A stretch of DNA of 64,000 bases from Mariniflexile sp044335535 (GCF_044335535.1 NZ_JBIQVZ010000001.1:992001-1056000); one strand, 5' to 3'; counted from the stretch's first letter, positions 27,011-35,688 are shown. The notes: a model not told the origin generated them from the letters alone. Program-made: numbers and translations.

Positions 27011-30000
27011 ATGAAAGCAAAACTACATTATGTTTTATCAATAGCAATGTTTTTGTTTATCTTTTCGGTATCTTCTCAAAATTCTTCATGGGAAAAGGTT
27101 GAAACCATTAAAGATTCCAAGATAATTTCAAAATTTCATTTAAACAAAAACAGTGTTCATGCTTTCAAACTTCATAGCAATTCGTTGCAAGAATCGCTAT
27201 CTGGTGCTGTTTCAAGAAGCTCAAAAGCAAAACAAAAAGCAACCATAATTACCATGCCTGGTGAAAATGGCAAATTAGAAACTTTTAGAATTTACGAAGC
27301 TTCTGTTTTTGCTCCAGATTTAGCGGCAAAATATCCTGATATAAAATCGTATGTGGGCATAAGCACTAATAATCCTGGAACGCGATTGCGTATGAGTGTT
27401 TCGCCACAAGGCGTACAAACCATGATTTCTTACAGTAGTAAACCTGCTGTTTTTATGCAGCCCGCATCAAAAGGTTCCAATGAATACATTTTATACCGGA
27501 GAGCGGATAAAAATAAAACAAAAAACATCTTTGAATGCAAAACCCTTGATGAGCTAAATGAAACGTTTAATAAAAATGGTTTAACTTCAAAAATAGCCAT
27601 TAATGAAGGAGGTGCTAACAACCAAACACTTCAAAAATTCAGAATAGCTATTTCCACAACTGCCGAATATACAGCATATCATGATGATGGCATTTCTGGA
27701 AATGGTGACGCCGTTGCCGATGCTTTAGCGGCTATTAATGCAACTTTAAACAGGGTTAATGAAATTTTTGAAACCGACATGGCAGTTACTTTTGAACTTG
27801 TTAATGCCCCACAATTAATATATACAGACGCTACAACCGACCCCTATTCTGATGCCAATGTAGGCACTGATGATGAAATAAACAATGATAGTGATGATCT
27901 TAACGGGTGGAGTATTCAACTTCAAAATAACTTAACTAATACCATTGGAAATGCTGCTTACGACATTGGCCATTTATTTGGTGCAACTGGCGGAGGTGGA
28001 AATGCAGGATGCATTGGCTGTGTTTGCACAAATGATAATGCTATAAACAATAAAGATAAAAACAAAGGTGCAGGATTTACGTCTCCATCAAATGGCATCC
28101 CAGAAGGCGATACGTTTGATATAGATTTTGTAATTCATGAAATTGGACATCAAATGGGAGCTAACCACACCTTTGCTTATGAAAATGAAGGTACAGGTGT
28201 GAATTCCGAACCAGGAAGTGGCAGTACTATTATGGCGTATGCAGGAATTACTGGTGAAGATGATGTGCAAAACAATAGCGACCCTTATTTTCATTATCAA
28301 AGCATTAAACAAATATTAAACAATTTGAGTGGTAAAAGTTGCCAAACAACAGAAGTAATCACCAATAATCCACCCATTGCAAATGCTGGAAACGATTATT
28401 ACATTCCTGCTGGAACAGCCTATGTTTTAAAAGGCTCTGCCACCGATGCAGACGGTAGTGATAACTTAACCTATTGTTGGGAACAAATAGACAACGGCCT
28501 CGTAAATCATTTAAATTTCGGACCAACTTTAGCTTCTGGTTCTATGAATAGGTCTTTACCTCCTTCAAACACTTCTGATAGATATATCCCAAAATTAAGT
28601 AGCGTATTAGCTGGAAACACCATTCAAACCAGCCCCTCTTTAGGAAGTGATTGGGAAACAGTTTCAACTGTTGGAAGAAACTTAAATTGGGCACTAACCG
28701 TAAGGGATAGAGCTCCTGCTAGTGCCAGTGGTGGGCAAAGCAGTTTTGATACCATGATAATAACCGTAGAAGATGTAACGCCATTTACTATTTCAAACCC
28801 TGTGTCTTGGGGTCAAGGCAGCAACGTAACTATAAATTGGGAGGTTGGGCAAACAACCAATGCTACCATAAACTGCCAAAATGTAAATATTAAACTCTCT
28901 ACCGATGGCGGTTTAACGTTTCCTATAAACGTTGCATCAAACACACTTAACGATGGTGCCTTTTCATATACAGTACCTTCAATTCCAGACACATCGCTAG
29001 CCAGACTATTAATTGAAGCTGCCGATAATATTTTTTACGATGTTTCAAATTTTGATTTTTCCATTTCATCAAACCCCGATTTTTTTATTGTTGAAGAAAC
29101 TTTAGATCCCTTAGAGTGTGCCAACACAACAGCAACATTCCATTTTAATTATGTCACTGCTAATGGTTTTTCTGAAAATACTGTTTTTAGCGCATCGGGA
29201 AACCCAAGTGGTTCTTCTGTAACTTTTTCTCCGGCAAATTTAAATGCTTCTGGACCTGTTACCATGACTATTAACGATTTATCTGGTGTTCCACAAGGAG
29301 ATTATCCAATTACGGTAACCGGCACTTCATCTTCAATAACTAAAAATAAAGTTTTAAATTTTCCTTTTTACAATGGGCTTTGCACCTCTATTGCAAATAC
29401 TCAATACGAAACCAGTACTACATTGGTACAATTTAACACCATTAATAACGCATCAGGAAAACCTTCTGGTTATAATAATTACACAAATATTTCTACCAAT
29501 TTAAATAGAGATAGCAGTTATCCTTTAACAGTACACGTAAATACCGACGGAGACTTTACAACAGGTACCAAGGTATGGATAGATTGGAACCAGAATTGTA
29601 GCTTTAATGACGCTGGGGAAGAATATAATTTAGGTACAGCCACTAATGTTACCAATAGTGCTACTTCAAACTCATCACTTTCTATTACTGTTCCAGTAGA
29701 TGCCAGTTTAGGAAAAACCATTATGAGGGTAAGCACAAAATTTGATGATGATGGCCCTCCTAGCGCTTGCGAAAATGGATTTGATGGTGAAGTTGAGGAT
29801 TACACCCTAAGTATTATGCCTACCACAACTATTGATGCGTTTGGTTTCGAGAATCTCGTGGTGTTTCCTAACCCGAATAATGGCAAGTTTGTTATTCAAT
29901 TAAATGGCTCATTGGAACGAGCGATTGATGTTGCTGTTTTTGATATTAGAGGAAGGCATATTTATAAAAACAATTTCCCGAATGTTGGTGATTTTAGTCA

Positions 30001-30094
30001 GGAATTGCAGTTAAATAATGTACAATCTGGTATGTATTTATTAATTGTAAGTGACGGCATTAGGAAATCTACTAAAAAGATTATAATAAAATAA
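27011..30094 (+). CDS. Secreted reprolysin-like metalloprotease with T9SS sorting domain
   Basis: ATG 27011 is preferred over 26981 because it begins a clean signal peptide (MKAKLHYVLSIAMFLFIF). Zinc site HEIGHQMGANH has His376, Glu377, His380 and His386 of the metzincin motif, with the Met-turn IMAYAGI downstream. A beta-rich middle follows, then a GEVEDYTL domain, and the last 80 residues are the type A T9SS tail (VFPNPNNGKF ... GMYLLIV). It should be cleaved, exported through the Sec and type IX routes, and either attached to the surface or released. Confidence 0.92.
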   Translation: MKAKLHYVLSIAMFLFIFSVSSQNSSWEKVETIKDSKIISKFHLNKNSVHAFKLHSNSLQESLSGAVSRSSKAKQKATIITMPGENGKLETFRIYEASVFAPDLAAKYPDIKSYVGISTNNPGTRLRMSVSPQGVQTMISYSSKPAVFMQPASKGSNEYILYRRADKNKTKNIFECKTLDELNETFNKNGLTSKIAINEGGANNQTLQKFRIAISTTAEYTAYHDDGISGNGDAVADALAAINATLNRVNEIFETDMAVTFELVNAPQLIYTDATTDPYSDANVGTDDEINNDSDDLNGWSIQLQNNLTNTIGNAAYDIGHLFGATGGGGNAGCIGCVCTNDNAINNKDKNKGAGFTSPSNGIPEGDTFDIDFVIHEIGHQMGANHTFAYENEGTGVNSEPGSGSTIMAYAGITGEDDVQNNSDPYFHYQSIKQILNNLSGKSCQTTEVITNNPPIANAGNDYYIPAGTAYVLKGSATDADGSDNLTYCWEQIDNGLVNHLNFGPTLASGSMNRSLPPSNTSDRYIPKLSSVLAGNTIQTSPSLGSDWETVSTVGRNLNWALTVRDRAPASASGGQSSFDTMIITVEDVTPFTISNPVSWGQGSNVTINWEVGQTTNATINCQNVNIKLSTDGGLTFPINVASNTLNDGAFSYTVPSIPDTSLARLLIEAADNIFYDVSNFDFSISSNPDFFIVEETLDPLECANTTATFHFNYVTANGFSENTVFSASGNPSGSSVTFSPANLNASGPVTMTINDLSGVPQGDYPITVTGTSSSITKNKVLNFPFYNGLCTSIANTQYETSTTLVQFNTINNASGKPSGYNNYTNISTNLNRDSSYPLTVHVNTDGDFTTGTKVWIDWNQNCSFNDAGEEYNLGTATNVTNSATSNSSLSITVPVDASLGKTIMRVSTKFDDDGPPSACENGFDGEVEDYTLSIMPTTTIDAFGFENLVVFPNPNNGKFVIQLNGSLERAIDVAVFDIRGRHIYKNNFPNVGDFSQELQLNNVQSGMYLLIVSDGIRKSTKKIIIK

Positions 30095-30323
30095 TGAAGG
30101 TCCTTTTTGAAGAAAAAAAACGTTGTAATTCATTTTAAATAATTTAGTACATGACAAAAATCAAAATATATTGAGTTGTGTCAGTCTGAGCGCAGTCGAA
30201 GACATTAGAAATATCGTTTTTAATAGCATTTCGCAAGCTGCGCTTCTATCTTCAAATAAAAATATATTTTTATTTTCGATAATGCTCAATGTGAATCAAT
30301 AAGCTAATGATAAGTTATGTAAA

Positions 30324-30346
30324 ACTGAAACAAGTTCAGTCTCACG
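30324..30346. repeat. Dispersed small palindrome, ACTGAA/TTCAGT variant
   Basis: ACTGAA-ACAAG-TTCAGT: both arms changed together relative to the GCTGAA/TTCAGC form. The rest of the gap 30095-30359 holds a second dispersed fragment (GTCTGAGCGCAGTCGAAGAC near 30182) and no gene. Confidence 0.8.
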
Positions 30347-30359
30347 AACAAATCAACTT

Positions 30360-30986
30360 TTATTTGCCATTAAAGGTATTCATGGTAATATTGATGCCTG
30401 CTAAACCAAAGGATTTTATAAGTTCGATGGATTTATCTAAGCGTTCTTTAAGTTTTTCGTTTTCTTCATCGGTCCATTCTCCCAACACATAGTCAATCTG
30501 TTGCCCTTTATTAAATGCATCGCTGATACCAAATCTAAAACGGTTGTAGTTTGTGGTATTTAGCTTTGCTTGTATGTCTTTTAATCCGTTATGTCCACCA
30601 TCGCTCCCTTTGGTTTTTACACGAATACTTCCAAAAGACAGGTTTAAATCATCGGTTATTACCAACAAATTTTCTAACGGAATATTTTCTTTAGTTAACC
30701 AATAGACCACTGCTTTTCCACTTAAATTCATGTAGGTACTTGGTTTTAAAAAAACAAAGGTTCTTCCTTTTAGTTTATAAGTGGCGGTGTCTCCTAGTTT
30801 TTTAGTTTCGAAAGCTATATTTTCTTGTGAAGCAAAATGGTCTAAAATTCTGAATCCTATATTATGACGGGTGTTGGCATACGCTTCGCCAATATTTCCT
30901 AGACCAACAATTAAAAACTTTTTCATGGTATCTTGTTCGTTTGGATGACTTTTCTTTTTAAATAACCTTAATAAAAATTTCCACAT
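30360..30986 (-). CDS. pth: Peptidyl-tRNA hydrolase
   Basis: Rescues peptidyl-tRNA that drops off ribosomes. The core starts at MKKFLIVGLGNIGEAY and carries the catalytic His (NTRHNIGF), VITDDLNL and GGHNGLK. The first 20 residues (MWKFLLRLFKKKSH...) are an N-terminal extension; I recall similar extensions in flavobacterial Pth proteins, but a start at the internal ATG at 30926 is possible. It is the last gene of a prs-rplY-pth group. Confidence 0.95.
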   Translation of the reverse strand: MWKFLLRLFKKKSHPNEQDTMKKFLIVGLGNIGEAYANTRHNIGFRILDHFASQENIAFETKKLGDTATYKLKGRTFVFLKPSTYMNLSGKAVVYWLTKENIPLENLLVITDDLNLSFGSIRVKTKGSDGGHNGLKDIQAKLNTTNYNRFRFGISDAFNKGQQIDYVLGEWTDEENEKLKERLDKSIELIKSFGLAGINITMNTFNGK

Positions 30987-31047
30987 GGTATTTTACATAT
31001 TAAAAATGAAAACACCTTGTAGAATCACCAAACTTATGATTTGCTGA

Positions 31048-31160
31048 AAATGCGTTAGGGATAGCAGTGGAAAGCCCACAGCGGGGTACGAGCGAGGACT
31101 TGTAACCTTTCGACTTCGCTCAAGATAAACTCCTAGCCGACCCGATAGGGGAACGCCCCA
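31048..31160. repeat. Dispersed ~100-bp GC-richer repeat, copy 2
   Basis: It begins near GCGTTAGGGATAGCAGTGG and shares long blocks with the copy at 19173. It ends in GGGGAACGCCCC. It occupies most of the pth-rplY gap. Confidence 0.87.
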
Positions 31161-31230
31161 TTTTTTAATAGGTTTATTTTTTGTAATGTTCAAAATTGGT
31201 TTTACTTATATTGAGTTCATTGTAAAAATA

Positions 31231-31263
31231 AAAAAGCATCCTGAATAATACAGGATGCTTTTT
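31231..31263 (-). terminator. Terminator after rplY
   Basis: A 13-bp perfect stem (core GCATCCTG/CAGGATGC) with a 7-nt loop; on the minus strand a T-rich run follows. It lies 21 nt past the rplY stop, so pth is probably expressed partly by read-through or its own promoter. Confidence 0.9.
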
Positions 31264-31283
31264 GTATTTAATTAAAAAAATAT

Positions 31284-31916
31284 CTATTCTTGAGTTGCTT
31301 CTACTTCAGCTGCTGCTTCTGCCGCTGCCTCAGCTGCTTCCTCTTCTTCATCATCAAATGCATCTACTGACGCTCTTGAACGTCTTACAAGACAAACTAC
31401 TGTATTGTCTGGGTGCATGAATTTGTAAGCATCGTTCTGTAATGTAGTAATGTAAAGTTTGCTTCCAATTTTAAGCGGCGTAATATCTGCCACAATAAAA
31501 TCCGGTAAGTTAGCTGGCAATGCTTTAACACGTAAGCTACGTCTGTTTTTACGCAATACACCACCATTTTTAACACCACGGGAGTTTCCAACAAAACTGA
31601 TTGGAATTTCCATAGTAATTTCTTTGTCTTCGAATAACTGATAAAAATCTACGTGTAAAATTTTGTCTGTTACTGGGTGAAATTGAATGTCTTGTAAAAC
31701 AGCATTGTATTTTTCACCATTTTCTAGAGCAATCACAACTGTATGCGCATTTGGAGTGTACACAAGTGATGAGAACGCTAATTCTTCTGCATTGAAATGA
31801 ACTGGCTTATCTCCTCCGTATAATACGCAAGGAACCTGACCAGCATTACGTAAGGCTTTTGTTGCTTTTTTGCCCACGCTTTCTCTTTGAGATCCGTTGA
31901 TTGTAATTGATTTCAT
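31284..31916 (-). CDS. rplY: 50S ribosomal protein L25 / Ctc-type general stress protein
   Basis: Binds 5S rRNA. 210 residues: an L25 beta-barrel domain (ITINGSQRESVGKKATKAL and PVTDKILHVDFYQL), then the TL5/Ctc C-terminal domain, ending in a very acidic Ala/Glu tail (DDEEEEAAEAAAEAAAE). The tail is typical of the long form in Bacteroidota. It follows prs by 54 nt. Confidence 0.95.
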   Translation of the reverse strand: MKSITINGSQRESVGKKATKALRNAGQVPCVLYGGDKPVHFNAEELAFSSLVYTPNAHTVVIALENGEKYNAVLQDIQFHPVTDKILHVDFYQLFEDKEITMEIPISFVGNSRGVKNGGVLRKNRRSLRVKALPANLPDFIVADITPLKIGSKLYITTLQNDAYKFMHPDNTVVCLVRRSRASVDAFDDEEEEAAEAAAEAAAEVEATQE

Positions 31917-31970
31917 TTTTAAAATATATAGTTAATAATTATTATTCTTTTTTATGCCAGCCTTTTGAGC

Positions 31971-32912
31971 CTACATGACAAACTTTGAACTAATAGACTT
32001 GTTGTTGTGTACTTTTTCCATAACCTCGGCAAATAAATCGGCACAACTTAAAACCCTAATTTTATCACTTAAAGGTTTAATAGGTATGGAATCGGTTACT
32101 ATCAATTCTTCTAAATTTGAATTGTTTAAATTCTCGTATGCGTTTCCAGATAATATAGGGTGGGTACAAATAGCCCTTACACTTAATGCACCACGCTCCA
32201 TCATTAAATCTGCAGCTTTTGTTAGTGTTCCGGCTGTATCAACCATATCATCAACCAATACGACATTTTTACCAGTAACGTCCCCTATTAATTCCATATG
32301 GGAAATGATATTGGCTTTGGCACGCTGTTTATAACAAATTACCACATCACACTCTAATGCTTTTGAATAAGCATAAGCTCTTTTGGAACCTCCCATATCT
32401 GGCGATGCAATGGTTAAATTATCTAAATTTAAACTTTGTAAATAAGGCAAGAAAATGGTTGATGCAAATAAATGATCGACCGGTTTTTCAAAAAATCCTT
32501 GTATCTGGTCTGCATGCAAATCCATAGTGATAATTCGAGTTGCTCCTGCTGCTTCCAACATTTTAGCCACTAATTTAGCGGCTATTGGCACTCTTGGTTT
32601 ATCTTTCCTGTCTTGTCTTGCCCATCCAAAATAAGGCAATACTGCGGTTATGTGTCTTGCCGAAGCACGTTTGGCAGCATCAATCATTAACAGCATTTCC
32701 ATTAAATTCTCTGGTCCCGGATTGGTAGAACCAATAATGAAAATACGTGTGCCCCTAATAGATTCTTCGTATGATGGTTGAAATTCGCCATCGCTATAAG
32801 TAGAGGTAATCACATTGCCTAGTTCAGACCCAAAAGCTTTAGCAATTTTCTCTCCAAGCACCTTACTTTGAGTACATGCAAAAATTTTGGCTTCGGTAAT
32901 CACTATTGGCAT
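31971..32912 (-). CDS. prs: Ribose-phosphate pyrophosphokinase
   Basis: Makes PRPP from ribose 5-phosphate and ATP. 313 residues with YFGWARQDRKDKPRVPI and the PRPP-binding loop VLVDDMVDTAGTL. Length is normal. It heads the prs-rplY-pth group and has a good -7 box upstream. Confidence 0.96.
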   Translation of the reverse strand: MPIVITEAKIFACTQSKVLGEKIAKAFGSELGNVITSTYSDGEFQPSYEESIRGTRIFIIGSTNPGPENLMEMLLMIDAAKRASARHITAVLPYFGWARQDRKDKPRVPIAAKLVAKMLEAAGATRIITMDLHADQIQGFFEKPVDHLFASTIFLPYLQSLNLDNLTIASPDMGGSKRAYAYSKALECDVVICYKQRAKANIISHMELIGDVTGKNVVLVDDMVDTAGTLTKAADLMMERGALSVRAICTHPILSGNAYENLNNSNLEELIVTDSIPIKPLSDKIRVLSCADLFAEVMEKVHNNKSISSKFVM

Positions 32913-32964
32913 GGTTAACTTATTGTTTTATAGCGCAAAAGCGCGCCGTATTTTAAACGAGGTG

Positions 32965-32972
32965 CAAATTTA
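32965..32972 (-). promoter_or_regulatory. Candidate -7 box for prs
   Basis: On the minus strand TAAATTTG fits TAnnTTTG and is followed by C/A as is common. It lies about 53 nt before the prs start. No clear TTG element is seen at the usual distance. Confidence 0.45.
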
Positions 32973-33037
32973 TACATTTATTTTAACCTAAAAAGTATAT
33001 TGCTCACTATTTTTATGAATATTATAGAAAAAATATA

Positions 33038-33045
33038 TATTTTTG
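33038..33045 (+). promoter_or_regulatory. Candidate -7 box for the GIY-YIG gene and tRNA-Leu
   Basis: TATTTTTG followed by CAG fits TAnnTTTG. It is the only such box between prs and the tRNA. Confidence 0.4.
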
Positions 33046-33066
33046 CAGTCCTATTTAAGTTCAAGT

Positions 33067-33090
33067 GCCTGCCTGCCGGTAGGCAGGCGC
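33067..33090. repeat. Dispersed palindrome CCTGCCTGCCGGTAGGCAGG
   Basis: Arms GCCTGCC/GGCAGGC with a GGTA loop. A near-identical copy is embedded in frame in the fecR gene at 53372-53392. Confidence 0.9.
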
Positions 33091-33100
33091 GCTAACATAT

Positions 33101-33167
33101 AGGTTGATTCTTTAATTAGGTTGATTCTTTAATTAGGTTGATTCTTTAATTAGGTTGATTCTTTAAT
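33101..33167. repeat. Four tandem 17-nt repeats
   Basis: Units AGGTTGATTCTTTAATT repeat four times (the last unit lacks one base) just upstream of the GIY-YIG gene. No other copy is seen in the window. Confidence 0.97.
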
Positions 33168-33200
33168 AAAGAAAAAGGATTTTACTGATTTTAAATTATT

Positions 33201-33449
33201 ATGTATTATGTTTATGCCATATCAAGTGAAAAACATAATTATATTTATGTTGGATTAACGCATGATTTGGAAGCCAGAATAAAAAGGCATAATGACGGTA
33301 GAGAAAGAACTACGAAATTTTACATTCCTTATGAATTAATTTATTCAGAAGCATGTGAAACCAGACCAGAGGCAAGAATTAGAGAAAAATATTGGAAATC
33401 TGGTATTGGTAAAGAAAAATTGAGAAGTCTTCGAGATTCTCAAAAATAA
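33201..33449 (+). CDS. GIY-YIG superfamily nuclease-like protein
   Basis: 82 residues, a single GIY-YIG domain: YYVYAI and IYVGLT make the first strands, R and H in DLEARIKRHN follow, and Glu in EARIREKYWKSG is the expected catalytic residue. The protein is a short UPF0213/YhbQ-like form. Its stop codon (33447-33449) touches the first base of tRNA-Leu, so gene and tRNA are one transcript, and the mRNA end must be made by tRNA processing. Confidence 0.9.
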   Translation: MYYVYAISSEKHNYIYVGLTHDLEARIKRHNDGRERTTKFYIPYELIYSEACETRPEARIREKYWKSGIGKEKLRSLRDSQK

Positions 33450-33529
33450 GCTCAAGTGGCGGAATTGGTAGACGCGCCGGATTCAAAATCCGGTTCTTCG
33501 GAGTGCGGGTTCGATTCCCGCCTTGAGTA
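33450..33529 (+). tRNA. tRNA-Leu (anticodon CAA)
   Basis: The acceptor stem GCTCAAG pairs with CTTGAGT (one G-T pair), the D-arm is GCGGAATTGGTAGACGC, the anticodon stem is CCGGA/TCCGG with loop TTCAAAA (anticodon 33484-33486), a long variable arm follows, and the T-arm is GCGGG-TTCGATT-CCCGC. The discriminator is A33529. CCA is not encoded. It reads TTG codons. Confidence 0.97.
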
Positions 33530-33534
33530 CAGAC

Positions 33535-33578
33535 AAAACCCGTAATACAATTGATTATTAATTGTTTACGGGTTTTTT
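33535..33578 (+). terminator. Terminator after tRNA-Leu
   Basis: AAAACCCGTAA pairs with TTACGGGTTTT, with an inner CAATT/AATTG pair, then a T run. Confidence 0.9.
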
Positions 33579-33945
33579 GTTTTATTATTTATATGATTAA
33601 ATTTTATTTTGTGGCTAAAAAACATAGCTACACCCAAAAAATTTAAAAAAGCAATCCAATAAGAATCCAGTGTGCTTAGAAATGGTTTGTACCTCCTTTC
33701 CTTTTGTAAATTCATTCTTTTTTGATCTTAAAGCAACATTACAAAATCCTTTTCGGACAAGTTTTAATCCATTTGAGACAAGTTTTATCATCGACCTTTG
33801 TTAATGCTTTTTAGTTAGTAGTTAACTTTCGGTTGCGCCCAGTCACCCCCCTTTGCTGAAATCCTCAAGATTGTGCGTAGCCGAAATTAATAAAGACAGC
33901 ATTTCAAGTCTGATTAAGCATGTCTATCCCAATAGCTGTAAACAC
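33579..33945. other. Gap with a direct-repeat promoter copy and a leader hairpin
   Basis: No gene seen. It holds the first direct-repeat promoter (33757-33800) and an imperfect hairpin built on TTTCGGTTGCGCC and GCGTAGCCGAAA. It leads into the decayed gene at 33946. Confidence 0.7.
33757..33800 (+). promoter_or_regulatory. Direct-repeat promoter, copy 1
   Basis: Two ACAAGTTTT sites (33757 and 33778) are 21 nt apart, and a TTTG core ends 22 nt after the second site begins. Confidence 0.75.
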
Positions 33946-34231
33946 ATGAAATATTATTTTTTACATTCTCAATTTTCTGTGTTACAGTAGCTTTAGCGCA
34001 AACCAAACCATTTAAAATTTCCAGAACTTTAATCACCGAAGTAGATAAAACATCTTTAGAATTTAATGTTTCGTCCTTTAAAACTAAGAAAGAGGCTAAT
34101 GTAGAAGATTTATTAAATCAAAATACAAACGCAAAGCGCATTGCAAAAAAAACTATATTCAAGACTCTCAAAGTACTGTTCTAAAACAATACGTTATGTT
34201 GAGTTTTAGTTGGAAATTAAAGAATTTCTAA
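33946..34231 (+). pseudogene. Decayed outer-membrane beta-barrel gene with internal deletion
   Basis: An ATG (33946) begins a signal-like MKYYFLHSQF; after one frameshift the frame continues as CVTVALAQTKPFKISRTLI and EVDKTSLEFNVSS, the style of a carboxypeptidase-regulatory-like N-terminal domain. The remnant then jumps to a short end, MLSFSWKLKNF plus stop at 34229, which looks like the last strand of an outer-membrane barrel. Most of the gene is missing. A second decayed copy of the same 5' region lies at 59032-59308 on the other strand. Confidence 0.65.
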
Positions 34232-34533
34232 AGTCAAAACTAAAACAAATCAGAAACTCAATATAAATTTTGTTTCTAAATACTTCATGTCAATCAATAA
34301 AGCGTTTTTTATCTATGGGTTTATTACAAAATCCTTTTCGGATAAGTTTTAATCCATTTGAGATAAGTTTTATCATCGACCTTTGTTTTGGTTAGTTAGT
34401 TAATAATTCGGTTGCGCTTGGTCACCATTACATTGGACTTCTTCAGATTGGGCGTAGCCGGAATTATAAACAAAAAATCAAGTAGCATAAGTATTATGGA
34501 TATTCCTCTTAAAAAAAGCCTTTGGATCTGTCT
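34232..34533. other. Gap with a truncated copy of the direct-repeat promoter and leader
   Basis: No gene seen. Bases 34327-34465 repeat the 33740-33895 segment (promoter sites plus the GGTTGCGC/GCGTAGCCGG hairpin), but no coding start follows. Confidence 0.7.
34342..34385 (+). promoter_or_regulatory. Direct-repeat promoter, copy 2
   Basis: ATAAGTTTT at 34342 and 34363 (21 nt apart), with a TTTG core in the same place as in copy 1. Confidence 0.7.
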
Positions 34534-34622
34534 TTAGTTATAATCTTCAATGCTACGTCTAATAGCATCGGCTTCTTTTTTTGGTAGCGTACTTAATATA
34601 TTTTCTATTGCGTCAGCGGGGG

Positions 34623-35168
34623 TTATAGTTGTTTTTTAGACTCACCCATCACTGGGTTTGTAGGCTTATTGTGTGCTATGCCTTTGGTCAGTTTAGCTTT
34701 TATATTGTCAACACATGTATCTACTACAGCATCATAAAAGAAAACAGTTTTATCGTTTTCGTTATCAAATTCTGTGTAATCAGCCCATGCATTTAGAAAG
34801 ACTTCCTGAACAATTTCCTTTGACTCCTGTGAATCCTTAACATATTGATATGCAATAGCGCTAAGTTGAGGATATAAACTTTTAAAAACCTCCCTATAAC
34901 TCTTGATTTTTAATTTTTGCTTATCGTTAATAGTGTTCATACAGGTATTTATTACGGTATCATAAAAGAACTCTGTTATATCATTGTCATTTATATCATT
35001 ATCAAATTCAGTGTAATCTGCCCATGCATTAAGAAATATTTCCTGAACAATTTCATTAGATGCCTCTATATCCTTAACATAATAATATGCAATGGCGCTA
35101 AGTTGTGGATATAAAATTCCATAAAGATTTTTATAACTTTTAAATTTTGATTTTTGCTCACCTTCCAT
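34623..35168 (-). CDS. Protein of two tandem sigma-70 region-2 modules, no complete region 4
   Basis: 181 residues. Residues about 9-88 and 89-165 are copies of one module: LYPQLSAIAYYYVKD with EIVQEIFLNAWADYTEFDN, then LYPQLSAIAYQYVKD with EIVQEVFLNAWADYTEFDN, each followed by FFYD and a Cys-containing helix. The pattern is ECF sigma region 2, the part that binds core polymerase and the -10 DNA. Region 4 is absent. An A6 tract (T6 at 34632-34637) precedes the stop; in the next frame the sequence continues to 34534 as DAIENILSTLPKKEADAI, which looks like the start of region 4. It is either a decayed sigma gene or a new double-region-2 protein; the near-perfect conservation of both modules argues against simple decay. 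Confidence 0.65.
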   Translation of the reverse strand: MEGEQKSKFKSYKNLYGILYPQLSAIAYYYVKDIEASNEIVQEIFLNAWADYTEFDNDINDNDITEFFYDTVINTCMNTINDKQKLKIKSYREVFKSLYPQLSAIAYQYVKDSQESKEIVQEVFLNAWADYTEFDNENDKTVFFYDAVVDTCVDNIKAKLTKGIAHNKPTNPVMGESKKQL

Positions 35169-35268
35169 GATATTATGGCTTATTCAATAATAAGTTTCCT
35201 AAATATAAGTGAATTGTTACATAATTGTAAAGGTTATTATATGTGTTACCCACAAAAATCCTTCTCAG

Positions 35269-35298
35269 ACATGTTTTTATCCCTTAGAGACAAGTATG
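35269..35298 (+). promoter_or_regulatory. Direct-repeat promoter, copy 3 (degenerate)
   Basis: ACATGTTTT at 35269 and ACAAGTATG at 35290, 21 nt apart. The downstream TTTG core is not kept. Confidence 0.5.
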
Positions 35299-35644
35299 TC
35301 TCCTTTAAAACTCAATCTTTCTAACTAATAAAGCAATAGAAATGGAATTGCAGTATTCCATATTGTTTGTCTTAATATAAGTATTTACTAAAGAGGTATC
35401 CATTTTAAGAGGCCTCTTTTTTTTGCTCAGAACCCATCTTTGTATAGTTTCTAAAGAGAATCAAAACCAAAGACCTAATGATAGGTACAATACGATTATT
35501 CTTAGTTTACAATGGCTTTTAAGAAATCATATAATCACACCCCAAGGGATATAGAAAACAGGCTCAATTTGATAATTTAAGAAAGATTAAAGATGTGTCA
35601 TAGGCTCTTAAAGTATTCATTTTGAATAATATAATCCCTCTAAG

Positions 35645-35688
35645 ACAAGTTATTTTTCGTTAGAGATAAGTTTTCTTAGCTTTATTTG
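35645..35688 (+). promoter_or_regulatory. Direct-repeat promoter, copy 4, for the 35722 gene
   Basis: ACAAGTTAT at 35645 and ATAAGTTTT at 35666 are 21 nt apart, with TTTATTTG ending at 35688. It lies 33 nt before the ATG at 35722. Confidence 0.65.
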
